A program made the position numbers and the translations under genes. From Ascidiaceihabitans sp. (lineage in GTDB: Bacteria; Pseudomonadota; Alphaproteobacteria; Rhodobacterales; Rhodobacteraceae), in contig JAQXDI010000043.1 of the NCBI GenBank assembly GCA_029251465.1, positions 28,115 through 92,114 of the forward strand: DNA of 64,000 nt, given 5' to 3'. This document shows positions 1-10,302 of the stretch, piece by piece (the stretch's first letter is position 1; every line of letters starts with the position of its first letter). Below the pieces are notes generated by a model. That model ran no database searches. It was not told where the DNA came from and saw nothing but the letters and a program-made list of their open reading frames with translations.

Positions 1-1325
1 GCGACCTTGTCGGTGCGTTGCTGTCAGCAGGCGAAGTCCGCGACCGCGATGCCCCCCACCCGAACGTCATGATTTGGGGAACGCTAGAGGCGCGCGTCCA
101 AGGGGCCGATCTGGTGATCCTTGGCGGTTTGAACGAAGGCACGTGGCCCGAAGCGCCAAAACCAGATCCGTGGTTGAACCGCTCAATGCGCAACGCCGCC
201 GGTTTACTGCTGCCCGAGCGCCGCATCGGTCTGTCCGCCCATGATTTCCAACAGGCGATTGCAGCGCCAGAGGTTTGGATCACGCGATCTGTGCGCTCGG
301 ATGATGCCGAAACCGTGCCGTCACGCTGGCTAAACCGTTTGCAAAACTTGCTGAATGGCTTGCCTGAACAAGGCGCCAAAACCGCACTAGAAGATATGGT
401 CAAACGTGGTGATCAATGGCTGGCGATGGCCCACGCGCTAGAAGAACCAACACCTGTTGCGCGTGCCCATCGCCCCTCGCCGCGCCCGCCTTTGTCTGCG
501 CGCCCGCACGCATTATCAGTGACAGAAATCAAACGTCTGATCCGCGATCCTTACGCAGTTTACGCCAAACATGCGCTACGCCTGCGACCGCTGAATGCGA
601 TCTCGCCCTCGCCCGACGCACCCATGCGCGGCATCTTGATCCACTCGGTGATGGAGCAGTTCGTAAAGGACGTGCACGACGATCCATCGTTGCTGAATGC
701 GACCCACCTGATGGCTATCGCTGAGCAGATTTTGACCGCCGAAGTCCCCTGGCCCGCGGCGCGCACATTGTGGTTGTCGCGACTGTCACGCGTGACCGAT
801 TGGTTCGTCGAACGTGAAATGACACGTCGCAAAAATGGCACGCCGATCGCGCTTGAGAAAAAGGCCAAAGGCGTGATGGAAATGCCTGATCTTGGCTTTA
901 CCCTGACTGGCTACGCGGACCGGATCGATCAAACCAGCGCGCACAGCGTTTCGGTTTATGACTACAAAACCGGTGCCCCACCCAGCGCCAAAGAACAGGC
1001 GCGTTTTGACAAACAACTGCTGATCGAAGCGGCGATGCTAGAGCGCGGCGATTTCAAACACGTCGGCGTAAAATCCGTGGACGAGGCCGTGTTCATCGGG
1101 CTGGGCAGTAACCCGATCGAGGTGCGCGCGCCGCTGGACAAAGAACCGCCAGCCAAGGTTCTGGACGAATTGGCGCAACTCATCCGCTCCTACTTGTCCG
1201 AAGATCAGGGGTTCACCGCCCAGCGCGTTCCAAAGTCAGAGCGTGAAACCGGCGACTACGATCAGCTGGCCCGTTTTGGCGAATGGGATGGCACAGATGC
1301 GCCCGTGCCGGAGGACCTGAAATGA
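1..1325 (+). CDS. addB: AddB, double-strand break repair protein (5' end missing)
   Basis: Only the C-terminal 440 residues are present; the reading frame is open from base 3, so the gene starts outside the window. AddB pairs with AddA to make the helicase-nuclease that resects double-strand breaks for RecA loading, the alphaproteobacterial counterpart of RecBCD. The visible part begins in the inactivated helicase region (GGLNEGTWPE, near base 123) and ends in a RecB-type nuclease domain. There, GYADRID (near base 909) and YDYKTG (near base 957) are the metal-binding nuclease motifs. The TGA stop overlaps the addA start (ATGA), so the two subunits are translationally coupled. Identification is firm from both the motifs and the partner gene. 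Confidence 0.93.
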   Translation, partial: DLVGALLSAGEVRDRDAPHPNVMIWGTLEARVQGADLVILGGLNEGTWPEAPKPDPWLNRSMRNAAGLLLPERRIGLSAHDFQQAIAAPEVWITRSVRSDDAETVPSRWLNRLQNLLNGLPEQGAKTALEDMVKRGDQWLAMAHALEEPTPVARAHRPSPRPPLSARPHALSVTEIKRLIRDPYAVYAKHALRLRPLNAISPSPDAPMRGILIHSVMEQFVKDVHDDPSLLNATHLMAIAEQILTAEVPWPAARTLWLSRLSRVTDWFVEREMTRRKNGTPIALEKKAKGVMEMPDLGFTLTGYADRIDQTSAHSVSVYDYKTGAPPSAKEQARFDKQLLIEAAMLERGDFKHVGVKSVDEAVFIGLGSNPIEVRAPLDKEPPAKVLDELAQLIRSYLSEDQGFTAQRVPKSERETGDYDQLARFGEWDGTDAPVPEDLK

Positions 1326-4300
1326 GCACCATCAACGAAGCAACGCGCCGACAAATGGACGCCGCTCACCCCGGAACATCCACGTGGTTGGCCGCCAATG
1401 CTGGCTCTGGCAAAACCCGCGTTTTGACCGACCGCGTCGCGCGATTGTTGCTGGAAGGCGTACAACCGCAACACATCCTGTGCCTGACCTACACCAAAGC
1501 TGCCGCATCCGAGATGCAAAACCGACTGTTCAAACGCTTGGGTGATTGGGCGATGTTGCCTGATGATAAATTGCGCGCCGAACTGACAGACTTGGGTGTC
1601 GAACGCACCGCAGATGCGCGTCAATTGACGGATGCGCGCACGCTGTTTGCCCGCGCGATTGAAACCCCGGGTGGTCTGAAAATTCAGACGATCCACTCGT
1701 TTTGTGCGGCTTTGTTGCGACGCTTCCCGCTTGAAGCAAAAGTCAGCCCGCAGTTCAGCGAAATCGAAGACCGCGCGGCAGACATGTTGCGCGCCGAAAT
1801 TGTGGACGAGATGGCAGGCGGGGCCAAGGCGCATTTGGTCGCCAACTTGACAAAACAATACACAGGCGAAGATTTCCTGCGGTTGACCCAAGAAATTGTC
1901 GGACAGCGTGGCGCGTTCAGTCACCCACTTAGCTGGGCTGAATGTCTCGCGTTGTTCGATCAACCGGCCGATGCCAGCAGTGACAAGATCATGTCCAATG
2001 CCTTTGCTGGCGGCGAATTACAGCTAGTCAACGAACTGATCCCACACCTGATTGCGAAAGGTGGAAATGACGCCAAAGCAGGTGAAAAACTAAAGCTGAT
2101 CCACGCGTTGGATCTTAGCGCACTGCCGCTTTTGGAAGCTGTGTTCCTGACTGGTGCAAAGGCAAAAGACCCGTTTTCCGCCAAGTTAGGATCGTTTCCC
2201 ACCAAAGCGACCCAAGACGTTGTCGCACATTTGATGCCCCAGCTTGAGGCATTCATGCTGCGGATCGAAGATGTGCGTGAATCCAGACTGGCCTTGATGT
2301 CGGCGCATCGCACGCAAGTTCTGCACGCTTTTGCATCTGCTTTTATCGGACATTACGAGCGTGCAAAACTGGTGCGCGGATGGCTGGATTTCGACGATTT
2401 GATCCTCAAGGCACGACAGCTGCTGAACGACGATAAAGTTGCGGCTTGGGTCTTGTTCCGCATCGACGGCGGCATCGATCACATTCTGGTCGACGAAGCC
2501 CAAGACACCAGCCCAGATCAGTGGGACGTTGTGCGCCGGTTGGCCGAAGAGTTTTCGAGCGGCGAGGGCGCGCGCGCCGATACGTTGCGGACCTTGTTCG
2601 TGGTTGGCGACAAAAAACAGTCCATCTATTCGTTCCAAGGCGCGGATCCACGCGAATTTGACCGCATGCAGGCTGAATTCAAAGCCAAGTTTGATGATGC
2701 CGGCGCGAGCTTTCAAGAAACCACACTTGATTATTCATTCCGATCGTCTGCGGCAATTTTGCGATTGGTGGATCAAACATTCGACAATCGCATTCAGGCC
2801 GGATTTGCCAAAGACAGTCAGCACGTCGCATTCAAATCCGATTTGCCCGGTCGCGTTGACCTGTGGCCCGTGGTTGAAAAGGTCGAAGACGAGGACGAAC
2901 GTGTTTGGTATGACCCTGTTGATCGACGCAGCTCGAAACACCATTCCGTTGTTCTTGCGGATCAAATCGCCAAGTCAATTCAGACCCTAATCAAGGATAA
3001 ACACGCAATTCCAGTTGATGGGGACACGAACGGCACGTTCAACAAACGACCCATTCGTGCGGGCGATTTCCTGATTTTGGTGCAACGCCGCTCAGCGCTA
3101 TTTTCTGAAGTAATTCGTGCCTGTAAGGCGCATGATCTGCCAATCGCTGGTGCGGATCGTCTCAAGGTCGGCGCGGAATTGGCGGTTCGTGACCTTGGCG
3201 CATTGCTGTCTTTTCTGGCGACACCTGACGACAGTTTGTCGCTCGCCACTGCGCTAAAATCGCCGCTATTTGGTTGGAGCGAACAACAGCTTTTCGACAC
3301 TGCCCATCGCCGCACCCAAGAACATCTTTGGCCAAATATCCGCAGCAGGCCTGACGATTTCCCCGACACGTTCCCGATGTTACGCGATCTGCGCGACAAT
3401 GTTGATTTTCTGCGGCCCTTTGACTTGATTGAACGCATTCTAACCCGACACGACGGGCGCCGGAAATTGCTGGGGCGTCTAGGAACCGAAGCGCAAGACG
3501 GGATCGACGCGTTGCTGTCTCAGGCTCTGGCGTACGAACGCACTGCGGTGCCCAGTTTGACCGGTTTTCTAGTTTGGATGAAGACCGATGATCTGGATAT
3601 CAAACGCCAGATCGACAGCGCCTCGGATCAAATTCGGGTGATGACGGTGCATGGCGCAAAGGGGCTAGAAGCCCCAATCGTGATCCTGCCCGACACTGGA
3701 AAACGCGACAATCCTGTGCGCGGTGACATGATCAAAATCGGTGATGTCCCCGTCTGGAAAGCGAAAGAAGCAGACACACCCGCGCGCATGAAAACTGCGA
3801 TTGAAGACAAGAAAGAGTCGCAGCTGAATGAACGGATGAGATTGCTCTATGTGGCTCTAACTCGAGCAGAAAAGTGGTTAATCGTTGCTGGTGCCGGTGA
3901 CATGGGCAAGACGTCAGAGGATTCCTGGTACAACACAATTCAGGCGGCGATGGTGCACAGCAACGCAACAGATACTCCATTTCCTGTTGTTGGTCAGGTC
4001 AAACGATTGACGCATGCGGATTGGGATGCGCCCACCTTGGTTTCCGCCAAATCCGTGCAAAAGCAAACCGCTGATCTAAATCCATTGTTCACGCGCGCAG
4101 CGCCACCGCCAGTGGCCAAACAGCAAACACTGTCGCCATCGAAAATGGAGGGCACCAAAGCGCTACCAGGTCCTGCGGCGCTAGACGAAGACACCGCCAA
4201 GGCCTACGGGACTTTGGTGCACTGGCATCTGGAACATCCAAACGCCCAAGCGCCTGCGTCGTCAGCCTTGCCAGATGCGCTGGTTGCACAAGCCACAGCA

Positions 4301-4669
4301 GAGGCGCGTGCGACGTTAAATGCCGCAAATCTCGCTCATGTTTTCGCAAGGGACACGCTGGCAGAAGTTTCAATAACCGCACCTTTGGGCACGCATCGTT
4401 TGCACGGCACGATTGACCGGTTGATCATCACGCCAACCACAATCACGGCCATCGATTTCAAATCCAACGCCGTTGTTCCAACCAATCCGAACCTGTGTCC
4501 GAACGGGATTCTGCGACAAATGGGGGCCTATTTGATCGCACTACAGGCCGTCTATTCGGATCACAAAATCGAAACAGGTATCGTTTGGACAAAAGAACAG
4601 TCGCTGATGATGTTGCCACACGATCTTGTGTTTGATGCCCTCAAATCATCGCCATATCTTGACGTTTAA
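1322..4669 (+). CDS. addA: AddA, double-strand break repair helicase-nuclease
   Basis: This is a UvrD/RecB-type SF1A helicase of 1115 residues with a C-terminal nuclease. Walker A is AANAGSGKT (residues 24-32), Walker B is ILVDEAQD near residue 390, and the helicase motif VMTVHGAKGLE is near residue 775. The C-terminal RecB nuclease motifs are GTIDRL and IDFKSN (about 1029-1048). The ATG at 1322 is chosen because it overlaps the addB stop and opens the conserved MSTINEATRRQ N-terminus; an upstream in-frame start would run deep into addB. Length is normal for the alphaproteobacterial AddA family. It forms an operon with addB, with trxA 54 nt downstream. Confidence 0.96.
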   Translation: MSTINEATRRQMDAAHPGTSTWLAANAGSGKTRVLTDRVARLLLEGVQPQHILCLTYTKAAASEMQNRLFKRLGDWAMLPDDKLRAELTDLGVERTADARQLTDARTLFARAIETPGGLKIQTIHSFCAALLRRFPLEAKVSPQFSEIEDRAADMLRAEIVDEMAGGAKAHLVANLTKQYTGEDFLRLTQEIVGQRGAFSHPLSWAECLALFDQPADASSDKIMSNAFAGGELQLVNELIPHLIAKGGNDAKAGEKLKLIHALDLSALPLLEAVFLTGAKAKDPFSAKLGSFPTKATQDVVAHLMPQLEAFMLRIEDVRESRLALMSAHRTQVLHAFASAFIGHYERAKLVRGWLDFDDLILKARQLLNDDKVAAWVLFRIDGGIDHILVDEAQDTSPDQWDVVRRLAEEFSSGEGARADTLRTLFVVGDKKQSIYSFQGADPREFDRMQAEFKAKFDDAGASFQETTLDYSFRSSAAILRLVDQTFDNRIQAGFAKDSQHVAFKSDLPGRVDLWPVVEKVEDEDERVWYDPVDRRSSKHHSVVLADQIAKSIQTLIKDKHAIPVDGDTNGTFNKRPIRAGDFLILVQRRSALFSEVIRACKAHDLPIAGADRLKVGAELAVRDLGALLSFLATPDDSLSLATALKSPLFGWSEQQLFDTAHRRTQEHLWPNIRSRPDDFPDTFPMLRDLRDNVDFLRPFDLIERILTRHDGRRKLLGRLGTEAQDGIDALLSQALAYERTAVPSLTGFLVWMKTDDLDIKRQIDSASDQIRVMTVHGAKGLEAPIVILPDTGKRDNPVRGDMIKIGDVPVWKAKEADTPARMKTAIEDKKESQLNERMRLLYVALTRAEKWLIVAGAGDMGKTSEDSWYNTIQAAMVHSNATDTPFPVVGQVKRLTHADWDAPTLVSAKSVQKQTADLNPLFTRAAPPPVAKQQTLSPSKMEGTKALPGPAALDEDTAKAYGTLVHWHLEHPNAQAPASSALPDALVAQATAEARATLNAANLAHVFARDTLAEVSITAPLGTHRLHGTIDRLIITPTTITAIDFKSNAVVPTNPNLCPNGILRQMGAYLIALQAVYSDHKIETGIVWTKEQSLMMLPHDLVFDALKSSPYLDV

Positions 4670-4723
4670 CCGCGTCGTCCATAGGTTCCCACCTGAAATA
4701 AACACCCCTCGAGGAGAAGCCAA

Positions 4724-5044
4724 ATGGCAACCGTTGCTGTCTCGGACGCACAGTTCGACGCCGAAGTGAAACAATCCGACATCCCCGTTGTGGTGGATTT
4801 CTGGGCCGAATGGTGCGGTCCTTGCAAACAGATCGGCCCAGCCCTCGAAGAGCTGTCCGCCGAAATGGAAGGCAAAGTGAAAATCGTCAAAATCAACGTT
4901 GACGAAAACCCAAATGCACCTGCTCAAATGGGCGTGCGCGGCATTCCAGCCTTGTTCATCTTTAAAGGCGGAGAAGTCGTGGCCAACATGGCCGGCGCAA
5001 AACCAAAAGCTGCACTCAAAAGCTGGATCGAAGATTCAGTCTAA
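4724..5044 (+). CDS. trxA: thioredoxin
   Basis: Classical cytoplasmic thioredoxin of 106 residues. The WCGPC active site is at residues 30-34 and the cis-proline segment (RGIPALFIF) is at about 72-80. It reduces protein disulfides and supplies electrons to enzymes such as ribonucleotide reductase and methionine sulfoxide reductase; two msr-type or redox-linked partners (msrA, hslO) also lie in this window. GAGGAGAA sits a few bases upstream of the ATG as a strong ribosome site. A rho-independent terminator follows directly. Confidence 0.97.
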   Translation: MATVAVSDAQFDAEVKQSDIPVVVDFWAEWCGPCKQIGPALEELSAEMEGKVKIVKINVDENPNAPAQMGVRGIPALFIFKGGEVVANMAGAKPKAALKSWIEDSV

Positions 5045-5063
5045 ACTGGCTTAAAACTATTCG

Positions 5064-5095
5064 AAAAAGGCGTCGCTTCGGTGGCGTCTTTTTTT
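5064..5095. terminator. bidirectional intrinsic terminator between trxA and the convergent gene
   Basis: An 11 bp stem (AAAAAGGCGTC against GGCGTCTTTTT, with two G-T wobbles) closes an 8 nt loop and ends in a T run. The A tract on the left gives the opposite strand its own U tract, so it can serve both trxA and the convergent gene ending at 5094. Confidence 0.8.
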
Positions 5096-5981
5096 ATTCA
5101 ATCCAGCCAAATGCCCGCAAACGATCCGTGATTTTCTCCTCAGCCGACGGATGGCCGGCGTTAATACTTTGATTTTGCCAAAACCACCAAATGTAACGGG
5201 CATAGTCCGGGCGATGGTTGGAAATTTGCTCAAAATCAGACAGCTGCATGCCATCCAATGCGATGTGATGGAAATCGATCTTCCCAAACAAAACAGCGGG
5301 CTTTCCGTAAAAATAGCCATTGAATGCCGCACTGGAATTTTGGGTCACAACACAGGCACATTTTGGCAGTAGGTCAATCATCTGACCCGTCCGCAACTCC
5401 AATTGGCTATGCAGTTGTTCCAACCGCGCCATCGCGTTTTGTTCTGATTGCAAATACTCTTCTTTTGGATGGAACGTCGCGATAATTTTGCGGTCGGGCA
5501 AGGCAGCCATAACACGCTCGATCATCTCGACCGGGGAACAGTCTTGAAACGATCGATGCTGTGTCAGCTTGCCTTGTAAAGGCACGTAAACGAACCCGTC
5601 ATCGTCGCAGTCGCCCTGCAAATCATACAGCCTTTTACGCCAGAAGTTGTAAAAACGGTTCGCTTCTTTTTCCTCGATTTGCGCAGGGTCAAACTTTGCC
5701 TGAGCCACGCGCCAATCCCATCGTTTATCGGTGCGATCGATCTGCCAAAACGGATAATGATAAACGCGACGAAAGGTCAGGCCATGTCCTGTTTCGGGCA
5801 CCTTCATGTGGGTCAACGCGTACCCACCGATCCCACGATCTGACATCTTGTGAAACGCGACATCAAAGCCGTGCACGCGCAAAATATCTGCGACTTTGTT
5901 GATGAAATTATGCTGACCTGATTGCGCACTTTCACGCAGTCTGTCTTCGAGAAAAAATCGTACTGTCTTTGGCGTGCTCAT
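5094..5981 (-). CDS. uncharacterised protein resembling capsule polysaccharide (KpsC/KpsS-type) transferases
   Basis: A 295-residue soluble protein without signal peptide or membrane segment. I do not recognise it as a named family with certainty. The segment TQNSSAAFNGYFYGKPAVLF (about residues 215-234) resembles the conserved C-terminal donor-binding stretch of GT-B capsule/Kdo transferases of the KpsC/KpsS/LpsZ group, where an invariant N-S is followed by a 'YGKP' segment. ATFHPKEEY (about 168-176) also resembles the K-x-HP-type motif of that group. No other capsule gene lies nearby; neighbours are trxA (convergent) and hslV (divergent). A glycosyltransferase-like role in surface glycans is inferred only; it might be a non-catalytic relative. 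Confidence 0.55.
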   Translation of the reverse strand: MSTPKTVRFFLEDRLRESAQSGQHNFINKVADILRVHGFDVAFHKMSDRGIGGYALTHMKVPETGHGLTFRRVYHYPFWQIDRTDKRWDWRVAQAKFDPAQIEEKEANRFYNFWRKRLYDLQGDCDDDGFVYVPLQGKLTQHRSFQDCSPVEMIERVMAALPDRKIIATFHPKEEYLQSEQNAMARLEQLHSQLELRTGQMIDLLPKCACVVTQNSSAAFNGYFYGKPAVLFGKIDFHHIALDGMQLSDFEQISNHRPDYARYIWWFWQNQSINAGHPSAEEKITDRLRAFGWIE

Positions 5982-6085
5982 AACGCGACGCTATGTCGTT
6001 CAAGAGCCGGCAACAAGCCCGTTGCACTTGTGTCGCATCACGCCCAGCGCCATATAGATTGCCAAGCCCTATCAGGAGACTCCAC

Positions 6086-6643
6086 ATGGCACGCGACGAA
6101 TTCCCCGGCTGGCACGGCACCACAATCATCGGCGTCAAAAAGGACGGCGAGGTCGTGATTGCAGGCGACGGTCAAGTGTCGCTTGGTCAAACCGTGATCA
6201 AAGGCACCGCGCGCAAAGTCCGGCGCTTGTCACCCGGCGGCTTTGACGTGGTTTGTGGATTTGCCGGATCTACCGCAGATGCGTTTACTTTGCTCGAACG
6301 CCTTGAGGCCAAGCTAGAGGCGACACCGGGTCAGTTGGCCCGCGCCTCAGTTGAGCTAGCCAAGGACTGGCGCACCGACAAATACCTCCAGAAACTAGAG
6401 GCGATGTTGATCGTCACTGACGGCACCGAACTGTTGGTGATCACAGGGGCAGGGGATGTTCTAGAACCTGAACACAACGTGGCAGCAATTGGATCGGGCG
6501 GTAACTTTGCCCTCGCTGCAGCCCGCGGCATGATGGACAGCGACCGCAACGCCGAAGCAATTGCGCGCGACGCCATGGCGATCGCCGCTGACATTTGCGT
6601 CTACACCAACGGAAAACTGACAGTGGAAAGCATCAAAGCATGA
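6086..6643 (+). CDS. hslV: ATP-dependent protease peptidase subunit HslV (ClpQ)
   Basis: Proteolytic subunit of the two-ring HslVU protease, 185 residues. The start ATG at 6086 follows AGGAG with correct spacing and gives the alphaproteobacterial N-terminus [13 protein letters not shown]. The catalytic N-terminal threonine is in the GTTI segment (T12/T13), exposed after propeptide removal. The following [10 protein letters not shown] is the conserved core of the proteasome-like fold. The stop overlaps the hslU start (ATGA), so the two subunits are translated in step. Confidence 0.97.
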   Translation: MARDEFPGWHGTTIIGVKKDGEVVIAGDGQVSLGQTVIKGTARKVRRLSPGGFDVVCGFAGSTADAFTLLERLEAKLEATPGQLARASVELAKDWRTDKYLQKLEAMLIVTDGTELLVITGAGDVLEPEHNVAAIGSGGNFALAAARGMMDSDRNAEAIARDAMAIAADICVYTNGKLTVESIKA

Positions 6644-7947
6644 CTGATCTGACGCCTCGCGAAATCGTATCCGAACTGGACCGTTTTATCATCGGTCAGA
6701 ACGACGCCAAACGCGCTGTCGCTGTGGCCATGCGCAACCGCTGGCGCCGTCAGCAATTGGGCGATGATCTGCGCGATGAGGTTTACCCAAAAAACATCCT
6801 GATGATCGGGCCCACTGGTGTTGGTAAAACCGAAATCAGCCGCCGCCTTGCAAAGCTGGCTAAGGCGCCGTTCCTAAAGGTGGAGGCGACCAAGTTCACC
6901 GAGGTCGGTTACGTCGGTCGTGACGTCGAACAAATCATCCGTGATCTGGTCGACAGCGCCATTGCGATGACCCGCGAAAACATGCGCGAGGACGTCAAAG
7001 CCAAAGCCCGTCACGCCGCCGAAGAACGTGTGATCGATGCAATCGCCGGGTCCGAAGCCCGCGCCGGCACCCGTGACATGTTTCGCAAAAAACTGAACTC
7101 GGGCGAACTGGACGACACCGAGATCGAGCTGGAGGTCGCCGACACATCCAGCCCGTTCCCGACCATGGACATTCCAGGCCAACCGGGTGGCGGCATGGGC
7201 ATGATGAACCTTGGTGATATTTTTGGCAAAGCCATGGGCGGGCGCACCACGCGGCGCAAGCTCAAGGTCTCCGAAAGCTACGAAGTTCTGATCGGCGAAG
7301 AGGCCGATAAATTGCTGGACGATGAAACCGTGACCCGCGCCGCGGTTGAGGCGGTCGAGCAAAACGGCATCGTTTTTCTGGACGAAATCGACAAAGTTTG
7401 TGCGCGTTCTGATGCCCGTGGTGGTGATGTCAGTCGCGAAGGCGTGCAGCGCGATTTGCTGCCCTTGATCGAAGGCACCACCGTCAGTACCAAACATGGC
7501 ACCGTGAAAACAGACCACATTTTGTTCATCGCCTCCGGTGCTTTTCACATCGCCAAACCGTCTGATTTGTTGCCAGAATTACAAGGTCGCCTGCCGATCC
7601 GTGTTGAATTACGCGCCCTGACCGAAGAGGATTTTGTGCGCATCCTGACCGAAACCGACAACGCCTTGACCCGTCAATACACAGCGTTGATGGGCACCGA
7701 ACAAGTCACCGTTTCGTTCGAAGACGACGGGATCAAGGCGCTTGCCAAAATCGCCGCCGACGTGAACCAAAGCATCGAAAACATCGGCGCGCGGCGTTTG
7801 TACACTGTGATGGAACGCGTGTTCGAGGAACTGTCCTTTGGTGCACCGGACCGCGCCGGCGAAAAAGTCGTGGTGAATGCCGACTTTGTTGAGGCGAACC
7901 TCGGCGAATTGACGCGCTCCACCGATCTTAGCCGCTACGTTCTTTGA
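6640..7947 (+). CDS. hslU: ATP-dependent protease ATPase subunit HslU (ClpY)
   Basis: AAA+ unfoldase of 435 residues that recognises, unfolds and feeds substrates to HslV. Walker A is GPTGVGKT (residues 57-64), Walker B is VFLDEID near residue 246, and the sensor/arginine-finger region is around [14 protein letters not shown] (about 381-394). The I-domain inserted between the Walker motifs contains a Gly/Met-rich loop near residues 185-200. The C-terminus ends LSRYVL, matching the tail that docks into HslV. It overlaps hslV by 4 nt. Confidence 0.97.
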   Translation: MTDLTPREIVSELDRFIIGQNDAKRAVAVAMRNRWRRQQLGDDLRDEVYPKNILMIGPTGVGKTEISRRLAKLAKAPFLKVEATKFTEVGYVGRDVEQIIRDLVDSAIAMTRENMREDVKAKARHAAEERVIDAIAGSEARAGTRDMFRKKLNSGELDDTEIELEVADTSSPFPTMDIPGQPGGGMGMMNLGDIFGKAMGGRTTRRKLKVSESYEVLIGEEADKLLDDETVTRAAVEAVEQNGIVFLDEIDKVCARSDARGGDVSREGVQRDLLPLIEGTTVSTKHGTVKTDHILFIASGAFHIAKPSDLLPELQGRLPIRVELRALTEEDFVRILTETDNALTRQYTALMGTEQVTVSFEDDGIKALAKIAADVNQSIENIGARRLYTVMERVFEELSFGAPDRAGEKVVVNADFVEANLGELTRSTDLSRYVL

Positions 7948-8007
7948 CTGGTCACACCGGATTTGCTGCGGTAAGTCTGGGGCAGGGTAGTTGGCAGTAG
8001 GTTCAAG

Positions 8008-9090
8008 GTGCGTTGGTTGATCATAGGTGCGTTGATTTTTGTTGGCGGGTGTTCGAACCGCACTGACGCACCAGTTTTGCCTAGGGCGCTAAACATCGGC
8101 GACAACCAAGCCGTCTTTGTTGGCACCACGCGCAAACTCGATGAAACCGGCGTTTACGGGATTGGCAGATCAAGCGATTTGCAACTGCTAGAGCTGGAAA
8201 TTTCGATCCCGCCGAAACGCACTTTGGGTTCGATTTCAGATGGATTCGACAAGCCTAATCCAACCAAAGATTTTGTCATCGCGGCGCAAAACCGCTTTGC
8301 AAAACCGCGTGATTTTCAAACAGCTTTGCGCCAGTCTTTTGATGCGCAGCGCGAAGTCACCGTTTTTGTGCATGGCTATAACTACAGCTTTTCGGATTCG
8401 TCATTCAGGCTTGCTCAGCTCGCTCATGATCTGGAATTGCCCAGCACGATGGTGTCGTATTCTTGGCCCAGCCGTGGGCACGTTCTAGGGTATGAATACG
8501 ATTCAGACAGCGCCTTGTTCGCCCGTGACGGCCTGCAAGAATTGCTGCAAACCGTCAAAGCCAGCGGCGCGAGCAGTATCGTTTTGGTGGCTCACTCGAT
8601 GGGTGGAAACCTCGCGATGGAAACGCTGCGCCAGATGGAAATCAAAGAACCGGGTTGGTCTGCGGAAAACCTGTCTAGCGTCGTTCTGATCTCGCCGGAC
8701 ATCAACGTGGATGTGTTTTTATCACAAGCCCGAGCGTTCAAGAAACTGCCAGAACCGTTCATCGTTTTCAAATCCCGCGCAGACAAGGCGCTAAAATTTT
8801 CGGCCCGATTGCGGTGGGAAGAAGCACGGCTTGGCTCGGTCGAGGACATTTCCGAATTCGCGCATTTGCCAATCGAATTTGTCGATGTGACCGCCTTTAC
8901 CGATGCCGGTGGTGGCAATCATTTCACTGCCGGCAGTTCGCCTGCATTGATCGCTTTGCTAAAATCAGCGGGTCGCCTTGATCGCCAATTCCTTTCTGGT
9001 GAAACGGGGTCAGCGGGGCTTTTGCCGGGGCGCAAACGTGTCTTGCGAAATGCCACGCAGATTATTGTATCACCGGGCAGAGATCGGTAA
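8008..9090 (+). CDS. alpha/beta hydrolase lipoprotein (DUF900-type)
   Basis: A 360-residue protein starting at GTG 8008. The N-terminus has a hydrophobic signal ending in a lipobox, FVGGC, with Cys15 as the predicted lipidation site. The alpha/beta hydrolase core shows the oxyanion-side motif VFVHGYNYSF (about 118-127) and the nucleophile elbow AHSMGG with Ser197. A late His in GGGNHF is the likely catalytic base. This matches the DUF900 esterase-like family; the substrate is unknown. The stop abuts the ATG of the MFS gene, so the two are probably cotranscribed. hslU ends 60 nt upstream. Confidence 0.8.
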   Translation: MRWLIIGALIFVGGCSNRTDAPVLPRALNIGDNQAVFVGTTRKLDETGVYGIGRSSDLQLLELEISIPPKRTLGSISDGFDKPNPTKDFVIAAQNRFAKPRDFQTALRQSFDAQREVTVFVHGYNYSFSDSSFRLAQLAHDLELPSTMVSYSWPSRGHVLGYEYDSDSALFARDGLQELLQTVKASGASSIVLVAHSMGGNLAMETLRQMEIKEPGWSAENLSSVVLISPDINVDVFLSQARAFKKLPEPFIVFKSRADKALKFSARLRWEEARLGSVEDISEFAHLPIEFVDVTAFTDAGGGNHFTAGSSPALIALLKSAGRLDRQFLSGETGSAGLLPGRKRVLRNATQIIVSPGRDR

Positions 9091-10302
9091 ATGCGCACCA
9101 CACATTTTCTGAAGTCAAACGCGCCGTGGCTTGCCGCAGGTGGATTACTGACCTTGCTGTCGTCGTTTGGACAGACGTTTTTCATCTCGATTTTCGCGGC
9201 TGAAATCCAATCCGAATTTTCGCTGAGCCATGGTGAATGGGGCGGAATTTACGCAATCGGCACAACCGCATCTGCGGCAGTTATGGTCTGGGCAGGGGGG
9301 CTGACGGATATGTTTCGCGTGCGAAACATTGGGTCAGTGATACTGGCACTATTGGCGGTGGCCTGTTTGGCAATGGCCCTCAACCCATACGTATGGGCAC
9401 TACCAGTCGTTATCTTTTGTTTGCGCATCACCGGCCAAGGCATGACCAGCCACATCGCTGTTGTCGCCATGGCGCGCTGGTTTGTGGCGGCGCGGGGTAA
9501 GGCGCTGTCGATTGCGACGTTGGGCTTTTCCGTGGGCGAGGCGGTGTTGCCGTTCATCTTTGTCACGCTTTTGACGATGATGGATTGGCGCTGGTTGTGG
9601 GTGGTCGCGGCTGCGGTGGCTTTCGCTGGAATCCCGATACTGATCGCGTTGCTGAAACGCGAACGTACCCCGCAATCCATGGCCAGCGAAAACGCATCGC
9701 TCGGAATGAACGCCCGCCACTGGGGCCGGATGGAGGCACTGCGCCACCCGTTGTTCTGGTTCATGGTGCCCGCCATTTTGGGCCCATCCGCGTTCAACAC
9801 CGCGTTCTTTTTCCATCAGGTGTATTTTGCCGAACTCAAGGGTTGGGAGCACCTGACTTTGGTGTCGATGTTCCCCATCTACACAACCGTTTCAATCGCC
9901 GCGATGATCGCGTCGGGCTGGGCGCTTGATAAATTCGGCACGCCGCGATTGATCCCGTTTTTCCAGCTGCCCATGGTCGCCGCATTCCTGTGTTTTGCCT
10001 ATGCGCAATCCATCGCGCTGACCGTCGTAGGTTTCGTGATGCTGGGGCTGACGTCAGGTGCGAATTCGACGCTGCCTTCAGCGTTTTGGGCAGAATTCTA
10101 CGGAACGCGCTACATCGGTTCGATCAAAGCATTGGCGGCGGCGTTCATGGTTCTAGGATCCGCAATCGGGCCGGGGCTGACGGGATTGTTTATCGACCAA
10201 GGTTTGGGTCTCGAGACGCAGTTCATCGGGGTCGCCGCGTTCTTTATATTCACCTCAATCCTGATCTGGATCGGGGTGCGTCGCTATGCCCGCGACCTTT
10301 AG
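9091..10302 (+). CDS. MFS transporter
   Basis: A 403-residue inner-membrane protein with about twelve hydrophobic segments and no signal peptide, typical of the major facilitator superfamily. The loop between helices 2 and 3 carries GGLTDMFRVRN, a variant of the MFS motif A. The substrate cannot be inferred from sequence. The ATG follows the TAA of the preceding hydrolase with no gap. The TAG stop is interlocked with the stop of the convergent smr gene (TTAG at 10299-10302). Confidence 0.88.
   Translation: MRTTHFLKSNAPWLAAGGLLTLLSSFGQTFFISIFAAEIQSEFSLSHGEWGGIYAIGTTASAAVMVWAGGLTDMFRVRNIGSVILALLAVACLAMALNPYVWALPVVIFCLRITGQGMTSHIAVVAMARWFVAARGKALSIATLGFSVGEAVLPFIFVTLLTMMDWRWLWVVAAAVAFAGIPILIALLKRERTPQSMASENASLGMNARHWGRMEALRHPLFWFMVPAILGPSAFNTAFFFHQVYFAELKGWEHLTLVSMFPIYTTVSIAAMIASGWALDKFGTPRLIPFFQLPMVAAFLCFAYAQSIALTVVGFVMLGLTSGANSTLPSAFWAEFYGTRYIGSIKALAAAFMVLGSAIGPGLTGLFIDQGLGLETQFIGVAAFFIFTSILIWIGVRRYARDL

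Noticed and set aside
1262..1963. Minus-strand open frame of 233 codons over the addB-addA junction
   Set aside because: It lies entirely opposite two recognised genes, has no family motifs and is a typical GC-biased shadow frame.
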